A DNA stretch of 64,000 bases, from contig CACXFS010000010.1 of NCBI GenBank assembly GCA_902766885.1, forward strand, positions 1 to 64,000. The letters run 5' to 3'. Shown here in pieces: positions 8,099-15,857 of the stretch. Position 1 is the stretch's first letter; each line of letters starts with the position of its first letter. Made by a program: the position numbers and the translations under genes. Source of the DNA: an uncultured Ruminococcus sp. (GTDB lineage: Bacteria > Bacillota > Clostridia > Oscillospirales > Acutalibacteraceae). The notes beneath the pieces were generated by a model. That model saw only the letters and a program-made list of their open reading frames with translations. It searched no databases and was not told where the DNA came from.

Positions 8099-9112
8099 AT
8101 GATTAAAGAGGCAATTTTAAAGGTAGTATCGGGCAGTGACTTAACATATGACGAGTCAAAACAGGTTATGGAAGAAATGATGACGGGCACGGCAACACAG
8201 GCACAGATGGCGTCGTTCCTTACGGCACTTCGAATGAAGGGCGAAACGATTGACGAAATCACAGCCTGCGCCGAGGTAATGAGGAGCAAGGCTCTCCACG
8301 TAAAGCACGAAACCGACGTTATGGACATTGTCGGAACAGGCGGCGACGGAACAGGCACATTCAACGTTTCAACAACAGCGTCATTTGTAATTGCCGCATC
8401 GGGAATCCTCGTTGCAAAGCACGGCAACCGCTCAATGTCGAGCAAGAGCGGCTCGGCCGACTGTCTTGAACAGCTCGGCGTAAACATCACAATCTCACCC
8501 GAACAGAGCGAAAAAGTGCTCAGGGACACAAACCTCTGCTTTATGTTTGCTCAGGGCTACCACGCATCAATGCGTTTTGTCGGCCCCGTCAGACGTGAAA
8601 TCGGAATCAGAAACATCTTCAACGTGCTCGGACCTCTCACAAACCCCGCAAGCGCAAATCTTCAGATTACGGGCGTATATTCCGAATCGCTCGTTGAGCC
8701 GATTGCAAAGGTATTTTCAAACCTCGGCGTTAAAAGAGGCTTTGTTTTCCACGGCAGTGACGGTATGGACGAAGTAACCGTAACAGGCGCAACAAAGGTC
8801 TGCGAAATCAACAACGGCGAGTTCAAGACCTATGAAATAACACCCGAGCAATTCGGACTCGGCAGATATGAAATGCAGGAGCTTGTCGGCGGCGACGGTG
8901 CAGAGAATGCGGAAATTACAAAGAAGATTTTAAGCGGTGAGCTTAAGGGTGCAAAGCGTGATATTACAGTACTTAATTCGGCACTTGGACTGTATGCAGG
9001 CGGCAAGGCTGAGTCAATCGCAGACGGTGTAAAGCTTGCACAGGAAATTATCGACAGCGGCAAGGCATACGACAAGATGGTTGAATTTGCAAAGGCTACA
9101 AACAACGTTTAA
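8099..9112 (+). CDS. trpD: Anthranilate phosphoribosyltransferase
   Basis: Transfers the phosphoribosyl group of PRPP to anthranilate. At 337 residues it is a full-length stand-alone enzyme. The PRPP/Mg site GTGGDGTGTFN lies near residues 79-89, followed by the KHGNRSMSSKSGSAD segment that holds the anthranilate and pyrophosphate contacts. It follows trpG by 4 bases and precedes trpC by 27, in the same direction and in pathway order. Its start is supported by GGAAAGGG within the end of trpG. Expression should follow the T-box. Confidence 0.97.
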   Translation: MIKEAILKVVSGSDLTYDESKQVMEEMMTGTATQAQMASFLTALRMKGETIDEITACAEVMRSKALHVKHETDVMDIVGTGGDGTGTFNVSTTASFVIAASGILVAKHGNRSMSSKSGSADCLEQLGVNITISPEQSEKVLRDTNLCFMFAQGYHASMRFVGPVRREIGIRNIFNVLGPLTNPASANLQITGVYSESLVEPIAKVFSNLGVKRGFVFHGSDGMDEVTVTGATKVCEINNGEFKTYEITPEQFGLGRYEMQELVGGDGAENAEITKKILSGELKGAKRDITVLNSALGLYAGGKAESIADGVKLAQEIIDSGKAYDKMVEFAKATNNV

Positions 9113-9139
9113 CATATTTTGATTGCAGGTAAATAAACT

Positions 9140-9919
9140 ATGATACTCGAAACTATTGCACAGGCTAACGTAAAAAGGTATAATGATATACAGGCGCAAA
9201 TTCCGCTTGAAAAGGTAAAAAAACAAGCGCTTTCGATGAATTGCGACACAGACTTTCCTTTTGAGCAGGCACTCAGAAAGGACGGAATGTCGTTTATCTG
9301 CGAGGTCAAAAAAGCCTCTCCCTCAAAGGGCGTTATCGCAGAAGATTTTCCATATGTCGAGATTGCAAAGGACTACGAAAAATCGGGAGCGTCGGCAATT
9401 TCCGTTCTGACCGAGCCGCAGTGGTTCAAGGGCGAAAACGCTTATCTTGAAGAAATTTCAAAAGATGTTTCAATACCTCTGCTGCGCAAGGACTTCACAG
9501 TCTGCGAATATCAGATTTATGAGGCAAAGCTGATAGGTGCCTCGGCGGTGCTGTTAATCTGCTCACTGCTCGACACAGAAACAATCAGAGAGTGGATAAA
9601 AACCTGCGACACGCTTGGACTTTCGGCGCTCGTTGAGGCGCACACAGAGGACGAGGTAAAGTCGGCAGTCAGCGCAGGAGCAAGGATAATCGGCGTAAAC
9701 AACCGCAACCTGCGTGATTTTACGGTTGACATCACAAACTCAATCCGATTAAGAAGTCTTGTGCCGAGCGAAATTCTTTTTGTTGCCGAAAGCGGAATCA
9801 AGACAAGGGCTGACATTGCCGAGCTTGAAAACGCAGGCGTAAACGGCGTTTTAATCGGCGAAACGCTGATGAGGAGTAAGGACAAAAAGGCAATGCTTGA
9901 CGAGCTTAATGGGAGTTAA
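9140..9919 (+). CDS. trpC: Indole-3-glycerol phosphate synthase
   Basis: A (beta/alpha)8 barrel of 259 residues that closes CdRP into indole-3-glycerol phosphate with loss of CO2. Family motifs include FICEVKKASPSKGVI (catalytic Lys and the substrate loop), PLLRKDF, the AESGI strand and the phosphate-binding GVLIGETLMR near the C-terminus. AGGTAAATAAACT before the ATG is a modest ribosome site. The protein is not fused to TrpF and ends normally. In most trp operons trpF comes next; here a 366-base repeat element follows instead. Confidence 0.97.
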   Translation: MILETIAQANVKRYNDIQAQIPLEKVKKQALSMNCDTDFPFEQALRKDGMSFICEVKKASPSKGVIAEDFPYVEIAKDYEKSGASAISVLTEPQWFKGENAYLEEISKDVSIPLLRKDFTVCEYQIYEAKLIGASAVLLICSLLDTETIREWIKTCDTLGLSALVEAHTEDEVKSAVSAGARIIGVNNRNLRDFTVDITNSIRLRSLVPSEILFVAESGIKTRADIAELENAGVNGVLIGETLMRSKDKKAMLDELNGS

Positions 9920-9924
9920 ATTAA

Positions 9925-10257
9925 GAGTTGAGAGTGAAGAGTGGAGTGTGGAGTTGCGGTCGAGTGGATAGGTTACAATAAATCAAAAGATTAGTGCCCG
10001 AATTTATTTATATGCGGCGTTGCCGCAGGCGTGAATTTTTGTATTTTTACTAATGTAGGGAACGGTCTTGACCGTTCCGATTACCCAAAGGTTAGCTGTA
10101 GTCCTGCGGAACAGTCAAGACTGTTCCCTACACTAAAAAATTAAACGTTATCAATATATCGACATAAATTCTGCAAATAAACCTTTCATAATAACACGCA
10201 TTATTACAAATCCGGAGCGGAGCGACCATTATCTTCACTCTCCACTCTTCACTCTCC
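9925..10257. repeat. MITE-like mosaic element, B centre, between trpC and trpB
   Basis: About 330 bases bounded by near-perfect inverted ends: GAGAGTGAAGAGTGGAG on the left and CTCCACTCTTCACTCTC on the right. Inside are a GCGGCGTTGCCGC palindrome and a family B unit at 10054-10134 (GGAACGGTCTTGACCGTTCC facing GGAACAGTCAAGACTGTTCC). A right arm ends in CGGAGCGGAGCGACCATTA. Homologous elements lie at 40297-40605 (inverted) and 59337-59590. It has no coding capacity. Confidence 0.75.
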
Positions 10258-10285
10258 AAACTATAAAAACAAAGGAGCATATAAA

Positions 10286-11470
10286 ATGTCAAAAGGAAAG
10301 TTTGGCGTTCACGGCGGACAGTTCGTTCCCGAAACGCTGATGAATGCGATAAATGAATTTGAAGAGGCGTACAACCGCTACAAGGACGACCCCGAATTTG
10401 TGTCGGAGCTTGATTTTCTTATGCGTGAGTACGCAGGCAGACCGTCACGTCTTTACTATGCGGAAAAGATGACAAAGGACTTGGGCGGTGCAAAAATCTA
10501 CTTAAAGCGTGAGGACTTGAACCACACAGGCTCGCACAAGCTCAACAACTGCCTCGGTCAGTGTCTGCTTGCAAAGAAAATGGGCAAGACTCGTGTAATT
10601 GCCGAAACGGGCGCAGGTCAGCACGGTGTGGCAACCGCAACGGTTGCGGCTCTGCTCGGACTTGAATGTGAAATCTTTATGGGCAAGGAGGACACAATCC
10701 GTCAGGCTCTCAACGTCTACAGAATGAAACTCCTCGGCGCAAAGGTAAACGCCGTTGAAACCGGCACAATGACCTTAAAGGACGCTGTAAATGAGGCTAT
10801 GCGTGAGTGGACAAACCGTGTTTCCGACACCCACTACGTTCTCGGCTCGGTAATGGGACCTCACCCGTTCCCGACAGTTGTAAGGGATTTCCAGAGCGTT
10901 ATCGGCAGGGAAATTAAATCTCAGCTTTTTGAAAAAGAGGGAAAGCTCCCCGACGTTGTTATGGCTTGCGTAGGCGGCGGAAGCAATGCAATGGGCGCAT
11001 TTTACGAATTTATCAAGGACGAAAACGTCAAGCTTATCGGCTGTGAAGCCGCAGGACTCGGCGTTGACAATCCGAAGAATGCCGCCACAATTGCAAACGG
11101 CACACTCGGAATTTTCCACGGAATGAAGTCGTATTTCTGTCAGGACGAGTACGGTCAGATTGCACCCGTTTACTCGATTTCGGCAGGTCTTGACTATCCC
11201 GGAATCGGCCCCGAACACGCAAACCTTGCCGACACCAGCAGAGCGCAGTACGTCCCCGTAACCGACGAGGAGGCTGTTTGTGCGTTCGAGTATCTTTCAA
11301 GAACTGAGGGCATTATCCCTGCAATTGAAAGCGCACACGCAGTTGCGCACTGCATCAAGATTGCGCCGACAATGGACAAGGACAAAATAATCGTTGTCAA
11401 CCTCTCGGGCAGAGGTGACAAGGACGTTGCGGCTATCGCACGCTACAGAGGGGAGAATCTTTATGAGTGA
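10286..11470 (+). CDS. trpB: Tryptophan synthase beta chain
   Basis: PLP enzyme of 394 residues that condenses indole with serine to tryptophan, working in an alpha2-beta2 complex with TrpA. The PLP lysine is Lys85 in HTGSHKLNN, the phosphate loop is GGGSNAMG, and the N-terminal GGQFVPETL is typical of the TrpB1 form. AAAGGAGC precedes the ATG. Although separated from trpC by a repeat element, it has no terminator before it and probably remains in the T-box operon. It overlaps trpA by 8 bases. Confidence 0.98.
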   Translation: MSKGKFGVHGGQFVPETLMNAINEFEEAYNRYKDDPEFVSELDFLMREYAGRPSRLYYAEKMTKDLGGAKIYLKREDLNHTGSHKLNNCLGQCLLAKKMGKTRVIAETGAGQHGVATATVAALLGLECEIFMGKEDTIRQALNVYRMKLLGAKVNAVETGTMTLKDAVNEAMREWTNRVSDTHYVLGSVMGPHPFPTVVRDFQSVIGREIKSQLFEKEGKLPDVVMACVGGGSNAMGAFYEFIKDENVKLIGCEAAGLGVDNPKNAATIANGTLGIFHGMKSYFCQDEYGQIAPVYSISAGLDYPGIGPEHANLADTSRAQYVPVTDEEAVCAFEYLSRTEGIIPAIESAHAVAHCIKIAPTMDKDKIIVVNLSGRGDKDVAAIARYRGENLYE

Positions 11471-12233
11471 TATTAAAAAGGCTTTTGAAAACGGCAAGGC
11501 GTTCATTCCGTTTGTTACGGCAGGCGACCCCGACCTTGAAACAACCGAAAAGCTTTTGATAGAAATGAGCAAAAACGGAGCTGACATCATCGAAATCGGC
11601 ATACCGTTTTCCGACCCGATTGCCGAGGGCGTTGTAATTCAGGAGGCTGATCTCCGTGCGCTTGCATCGGGCACAACGACCGACAAAATCTTTGAAATGG
11701 TAAAGCGTGTGCGCTCTGAAATCAAGTGTGCACTTGCGGTTATGACATATATGAACCCGATTTTCGTTTACGGCACCGACAAATTTATGCAGAGGTGCAG
11801 TGAGTGCGGAATTTCAGCGGTAATCGTTCCCGACACACCATTTGAGGAAAAGCAGGAACTTGCGCCTTACTGCGACAAGCACGGTGTTGAGCTTGTTTCG
11901 TTGATTGCGCCGACCTCGCACGACAGAATAAAGATGATTGCAAAAGAGGCTCAGGGCTTTGTTTACTGCGTTTCGTCAATGGGCGTTACGGGCGTGAGAA
12001 GTGAAATCACAACCGACATCGGCGAAATGGTGCGCCTTGTTAAGTCGGTAAGCGACACTCCCTGCGCAGTCGGATTCGGCATTTCAACTCCCGAACAGGC
12101 AAAGAAAATGGCAGAAAGTGCAGACGGCGTAATCGTCGGCTCGGCTATTGTAAAAATCGTCGCAAAGTATGGCAAAGACTGCATAAAGCCCGTCTGCGAC
12201 TATGTAAGAAGTATGAAGGAAGCGATTTCGTGA
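11463..12233 (+). CDS. trpA: Tryptophan synthase alpha chain
   Basis: TIM-barrel subunit of 256 residues that cleaves indole-3-glycerol phosphate and passes indole through the tunnel to TrpB. The catalytic acids lie in [11 protein letters not shown] (Glu44, Asp51). I chose the ATG at 11463, which has AGAGGGGAG within the end of trpB. The longer open frame to 11394 lies entirely inside trpB. It overlaps trpB by 8 bases and the sirtuin gene by 4 (GTGA). Both overlaps indicate one coupled transcript. Confidence 0.97.
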   Translation: MSDIKKAFENGKAFIPFVTAGDPDLETTEKLLIEMSKNGADIIEIGIPFSDPIAEGVVIQEADLRALASGTTTDKIFEMVKRVRSEIKCALAVMTYMNPIFVYGTDKFMQRCSECGISAVIVPDTPFEEKQELAPYCDKHGVELVSLIAPTSHDRIKMIAKEAQGFVYCVSSMGVTGVRSEITTDIGEMVRLVKSVSDTPCAVGFGISTPEQAKKMAESADGVIVGSAIVKIVAKYGKDCIKPVCDYVRSMKEAIS

Positions 12234-12949
12234 GCACGCTCGAACAGCTCCAAAGGGTGATTGACAACAGCAAAAGGATTGTGTTCTTCGGCGGTGCAGG
12301 CGTTTCTACCGAGAGCGGAATACCCGACTTTCGCAGCGTTGACGGCTTGTATAATCAGAAGTACGACTATCCGCCCGAGCAGATTTTAAGCCACACATTC
12401 TTTATGCACAACACAGAGGAATTTTACAGATTCTACCGTGACAAAATGCTCTGCCTTGACAAAAAGCCGAACAAGGCGCACCTTAAGCTTGCCGAGCTTG
12501 AAAAAGCAGGAAAGCTGACGGCGGTTGTCACGCAGAACATCGATGGACTTCATCAGGCGGCAGGGAGCAAAAAGGTGTATGAACTGCACGGAAGCGTTCT
12601 GCGCAACTACTGTATGAAGTGCGGAAAATTCTATTCTGCCGAGCATATAAAGAACAGCAACGGCGTTCCGAAATGCGAATGCGGCGGAGTTATCAAGCCT
12701 GACGTTGTGCTCTACGAAGAAGGACTTGACGACAGCACTGTATCGGGTGCGCTGGGCGCAATTCAGACTGCCGACACATTGATTATCGCAGGCACAAGCC
12801 TTACGGTTTATCCTGCGGCAGGATTTATCAGCTATTTCAAGGGTGACAACATTGTGCTTATCAACCGTGACGAAACACCCTTTGACGGCAAAGCAAACCT
12901 CGTTTTCCACGAAAAGGTCGGAGAACTGCTGGATAAAATAAAACTATAA
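12230..12949 (+). CDS. cobB: NAD-dependent protein deacylase, sirtuin family
   Basis: A class III deacylase of 239 residues that removes acyl groups from lysines while consuming NAD. It has GAGVSTESGIPDFRS at the NAD site, TQNIDGLHQAAGS, the catalytic His in ELHGS, and a zinc ribbon made from CMKCGK and CECGG. The GTG start overlaps the trpA stop codon, so it is translated as the last gene of the trp operon. That position is unusual: acetylation control of tryptophan enzymes is possible, but so is simple read-through use of the promoter. A bidirectional hairpin ends the operon. Confidence 0.93.
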   Translation: MSTLEQLQRVIDNSKRIVFFGGAGVSTESGIPDFRSVDGLYNQKYDYPPEQILSHTFFMHNTEEFYRFYRDKMLCLDKKPNKAHLKLAELEKAGKLTAVVTQNIDGLHQAAGSKKVYELHGSVLRNYCMKCGKFYSAEHIKNSNGVPKCECGGVIKPDVVLYEEGLDDSTVSGALGAIQTADTLIIAGTSLTVYPAAGFISYFKGDNIVLINRDETPFDGKANLVFHEKVGELLDKIKL

Positions 12950-12956
12950 TTCATAG

Positions 12957-12990
12957 AAGTCTGTGGGCGATGATGGTGTCGCTCACTACA
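12957..12990. repeat. Dispersed repeat, degenerate family E
   Basis: GGGCGATGATGGTGTCGCTCACTACA resembles one arm of the GCGAGCGACGCC palindromes at 5393-5478 and 46781-46805. Confidence 0.45.
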
Positions 12991-12994
12991 AGAT

Positions 12995-13033
12995 AAAAAC
13001 ACCAACCGAAACTAAAATCGGTTGGTGTTTTTC
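12995..13033. terminator. Bidirectional terminator between cobB and hxlR
   Basis: AAAACACCAACCGA and TCGGTTGGTGTTTT form a stem with A- and T-runs on both sides. Almost the same stem occurs at 14512-14546, on the other side of the HxlR/MBL gene pair. Confidence 0.88.
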
Positions 13034-13367
13034 ATTCTATTGACGCTTTGTAGCCTTCGCCCCAGTTGCCCATAGCTTCAAGAATAGGCTTAAGGCTCTG
13101 CCCTAACTCGGTAAGAGAATATTCCACCCTCGGCGGTACTTCCGCGTAAACCTTGCGGTTGACAAGTCCGCTTTGCTCCATATCTCTCAGTTGTGCAGTC
13201 AGCACCTTTTGAGATACACTGCCGATTGACTTCTTAAGCTCGCCGAATCGTTTTGTTCCCGGCATTAAGTCACGCAAAATCAGCACCTTCCACTTGTTGC
13301 CGATAAGCATTAAGGTTGTTTCAACAGGACAAGCAGGCAGTTCCTTTATTGCTTTTTGTTCACTCAT
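13032..13367 (-). CDS. HxlR family transcriptional regulator
   Basis: A winged-helix regulator of 111 residues with the HxlR hallmark CPVETTLMLIGNKWKVLILRDL near the start; the Cys at residue 13 is the position often used for redox sensing. The wing ends in PPRVEYSLTELG. The protein acts as a dimer on DNA and usually controls the divergent neighbour, here the MBL-fold gene at 13700. GAAGGAGC precedes the ATG and a strong promoter lies at 13412-13441. The family is clear; the inducer is unknown. Confidence 0.93.
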   Translation of the reverse strand: MSEQKAIKELPACPVETTLMLIGNKWKVLILRDLMPGTKRFGELKKSIGSVSQKVLTAQLRDMEQSGLVNRKVYAEVPPRVEYSLTELGQSLKPILEAMGNWGEGYKASIE

Positions 13368-13411
13368 TATATAGCTCCTTCTAATAGTTTCTAAAAGTAT
13401 CTAACGGTATT

Positions 13412-13441
13412 ATTATACCATACTGCCGATTAATAAGTCAA
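13412..13441 (-). promoter_or_regulatory. hxlR promoter
   Basis: TTGACT (13436-13441), an 18-base spacer and TATAAT (13412-13417) on the minus strand. TAGATACTTTTAGAAACTATTA just downstream is a possible autoregulatory site. Confidence 0.75.
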
Positions 13442-13526
13442 CACTACAAACATAAGACTATTTTTTTAAAAAGTAAAAATTTTTTACTACATACAAAAAG
13501 TCAAAAAGTCCCGTAAATACGCAATT

Positions 13527-13568
13527 GTAACCTTTTGGTAACTGCCTTTTAGTTTCAATTTGGTAACT
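13527..13568. promoter_or_regulatory. Candidate HxlR operator repeats
   Basis: TTTGGTAACT occurs twice (13534-13543 and 13559-13568), 25 bases apart, with another GTAAC at 13527. They lie upstream of the 13590-13618 promoter in the divergent region. The role is inferred from position. Confidence 0.45.
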
Positions 13569-13589
13569 ATACTACAAAAAAGTGCTTAC

Positions 13590-13618
13590 TTTACATATGA
13601 AACTAACGTGATTATAAT
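13590..13618 (+). promoter_or_regulatory. Promoter of the MBL-like gene
   Basis: TTTACA (13590-13595), a 17-base spacer and TATAAT (13613-13618). The rest of the 332-base divergent gap is A+T-rich, with the operator-like repeats noted above. Confidence 0.7.
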
Positions 13619-13699
13619 TTAGACAAAGCTTACGGAAACGGCCGTCCCTACGCTCACAAACCACTCAAAATAACCGAATGAATTTACGGAGGACTTATT

Positions 13700-14491
13700 A
13701 TGAATAAAAATACTTTTACTACAGTTAAGCTTGAAAAGGGCGAAATGAACATTTATGATTTTGGCAACATTAAATTGCACGCATACAAGACGAACGATTT
13801 TATTGACGATGAAGTGTTCATCATTGAAAAGAACGGCAAGGCAGTTATTATTGAATCTCCCTGTTTCTTTGACAACAACAATGAGCTTGAACAGTATCTC
13901 AACGATGTTGAGGTTGAGGGTATGCTCATAGCCTACCACGGTGCAGGCGGAACTTTCCTGCCTAACGTACCGAAGTATGCTACACAAAATGCTGTTGAAT
14001 ATTCCGAAAACGGCGGCGGCAAGAATCTGATTAACAATTTTACGGGAGCATTTGGTGAAATCTTTGACAACGCAGTCCACAAGATAACCGACGTAATCGG
14101 TGAGGGCAGGGTGACAATCGCAGATATTGATTTTGTCATCAGACAGACACCCGAAGCGTTTGATATTGAAATTCCCGAGATTAATGCTGTTTACACACAT
14201 ATGCTCGGTCACGACTGCCACTCAATCGTTGCAGGAACAACTCACGCAGATGCGATTATCACTCAGTTAAAAGAATATATTGAAAAAGGCTATGACTTGA
14301 TTCTGACCTCGCACTACACACCTGAGGATTTGAAAGACGCAGAAACAAAAATTGCCTATATTGAAAATCTGAAAAACATTGCCGAAAAATGCAGTAATGC
14401 AGAAGAATTCAAGTTTGAAGTACAGAAGCAGTATCCTGCATACAGCGGAGAAAATTATCTTGATATGACAGCAAGATTTTTCTTTGCTTGA
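13700..14491 (+). CDS. Metallo-beta-lactamase-fold-like protein, degenerate metal site
   Basis: I recognise this only tentatively. The 263-residue protein has the strand and loop pattern of the MBL fold: FIIEKNGKAVIIESP early, AYHGAGGTFLPN where HxHxDH would be, THMLGHDCHSIVAG in the middle and LTSHYTPEDL late. The first metal motif has lost most of its histidines, so a lactonase-like or non-catalytic binding role is possible. There is no signal peptide. GGAGG precedes the ATG. The gene diverges from an HxlR regulator, which probably controls it, and ends at a strong hairpin. Such pairs often answer reactive aldehydes or oxidants, which here is only a guess. Confidence 0.6.
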   Translation: MNKNTFTTVKLEKGEMNIYDFGNIKLHAYKTNDFIDDEVFIIEKNGKAVIIESPCFFDNNNELEQYLNDVEVEGMLIAYHGAGGTFLPNVPKYATQNAVEYSENGGGKNLINNFTGAFGEIFDNAVHKITDVIGEGRVTIADIDFVIRQTPEAFDIEIPEINAVYTHMLGHDCHSIVAGTTHADAIITQLKEYIEKGYDLILTSHYTPEDLKDAETKIAYIENLKNIAEKCSNAEEFKFEVQKQYPAYSGENYLDMTARFFFA

Positions 14492-14511
14492 TTTTAAATC
14501 AAAAGCACCAA

Positions 14512-14546
14512 CCGAAACAATAAATCGGTTGGTGCTTGTTCTTTTC
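14512..14546. terminator. Bidirectional terminator between the MBL-like gene and hydF
   Basis: AAGCACCAACCGA and TCGGTTGGTGCTT form the stem. The core is nearly identical to the hairpin at 12995-13033. Confidence 0.85.
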
Positions 14547-14554
14547 TGCTATAT

Positions 14555-15742
14555 TCAGATGTCTATATCGGGGATAATTTCAAGACTGCGTTTTAAAATG
14601 CCCTGCATATATGCAATTGCGGTGCCGTAGTTTGTAAACGGAACTTCGCTGTCCTCGGCAAACTTTCTGCGGTACTGAATCTCACGCTCATTGAGCATAC
14701 AGCCGCCGCAGTGGATTACAAGGCTGTAGGGACTTAAATCATCGGGAAAGCCCTTGCCCGAAGAGGTTTCAAAAACAATCTCTTTGCCTGTGTAATTTTT
14801 CAGCCACCTCGGGAGCTTTACCGTACCTATATCGTCACATTGGCGGTGGTGGGTACAGCCCTCGGAAATCAGCACTCTGTCGCCGTCTTTGAGCCTGTCA
14901 ATTGCCGCCGCTCCCTCAACAGCCGACTTTAAAAATCCCTTGTACCTCGCCATAAGAATTGAAAAAGAAGTGAGGTAAATATCCTCGGGCACGTCCTTTG
15001 AAACGCTCGCAAACGCCTGACTGTCGGTTATGACAAGCTTCGGCTTTTTTCCGAGGCTTTCAAGCGTTGACTTAAGCTCGGTATCACGCACGACAACTGC
15101 CGTTGCACCTGCTTCAAGCACGTCACGAATCGTCTGCTGTTGCGGCAGAATAAGTCTGTCCTTGGGGGCTGCTGAGTCAATTGGCACAACAAGCACGACA
15201 AAATCGCCCTCGCTTATAAGGTCGCCGCAGATTTTCATTTTCGTATCGTCTGTCTTAGTGAGGTGAGCAATTTTTTCCTTTAATAACCCTATATTTGTTC
15301 CGTCAAGTGCGCTGACAGCCACACCGTCAGGGAAGTCGGTCTGCTCTGAAATATCGCTTTTATTGTAGGCGACTGTGTAGGGAATTTTCTTGTCGGTGAA
15401 AATTTCTATCAGCTCGTTGTCTGCGCCCGTCTTGCCGACGGTTCCGTCAACTACAAGCACAGCCACGTCAACACGGTTAAGCACCTGCTTTGTGCGCTTT
15501 ACACGCATTTCACCGAGTGCGCCCTCGTCGTCAAAACCGGGTGTGTCGATAATCACAACAGGACCCAGCGGCAAAAGCTCCATTGCTTTTGTTACAGGGT
15601 CTGTGGTAGTTCCCTTTACGTCGGACACAACGGAAATCTGCTGGTTTGTTACGGCGTTCACAACGCTTGACTTGCCTGCGTTGCGCCTGCCGAAAAATCC
15701 GATGTGTATGCGCTCCGACTGCGGAGTGTCGTTAAGTCCCAT
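14555..15742 (-). CDS. hydF: [FeFe] hydrogenase H-cluster maturation GTPase HydF
   Basis: Scaffold GTPase (395 aa) on which HydE and HydG products are assembled into the 2Fe subcluster before transfer to the hydrogenase. The G domain has GRRNAGKSS, GTTTDPV, DTPGF and NKSD. The C-terminal cluster-binding domain has CTHHRQC and CGGC, which supply the Fe-S ligands. The length is normal. It lies downstream of hydG on the minus strand, separated by about 115 bases that include one GGACACGG palindrome. It acts in the cytosol, and the structural hydrogenase is not in this window. Confidence 0.97.
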   Translation of the reverse strand: MGLNDTPQSERIHIGFFGRRNAGKSSVVNAVTNQQISVVSDVKGTTTDPVTKAMELLPLGPVVIIDTPGFDDEGALGEMRVKRTKQVLNRVDVAVLVVDGTVGKTGADNELIEIFTDKKIPYTVAYNKSDISEQTDFPDGVAVSALDGTNIGLLKEKIAHLTKTDDTKMKICGDLISEGDFVVLVVPIDSAAPKDRLILPQQQTIRDVLEAGATAVVVRDTELKSTLESLGKKPKLVITDSQAFASVSKDVPEDIYLTSFSILMARYKGFLKSAVEGAAAIDRLKDGDRVLISEGCTHHRQCDDIGTVKLPRWLKNYTGKEIVFETSSGKGFPDDLSPYSLVIHCGGCMLNEREIQYRRKFAEDSEVPFTNYGTAIAYMQGILKRSLEIIPDIDI

Positions 15743-15772
15743 TATAATTCCTTCTTTCTTTTTTAGTCTGTT

Positions 15773-15803
15773 ATTGCGGACACGGCACTCCGTGTCCCAA
15801 CGT
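15773..15803. repeat. Single family A palindrome
   Basis: GCGGACACGGCACTCCGTGT followed by CCCAACG, a lone REP-like unit between hydG and hydF. Confidence 0.65.
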
Positions 15804-15857
15804 ATATAATAAATTAGTATAACCTATTCGACCGATTTGCCTGCGGTGGCACACCGC

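Noticed and set aside
101..10257. The evenly recurring palindromes as a CRISPR array
   Set aside because: The copies lie kilobases apart in different orientations without unique spacers of regular length, and there are no cas genes.
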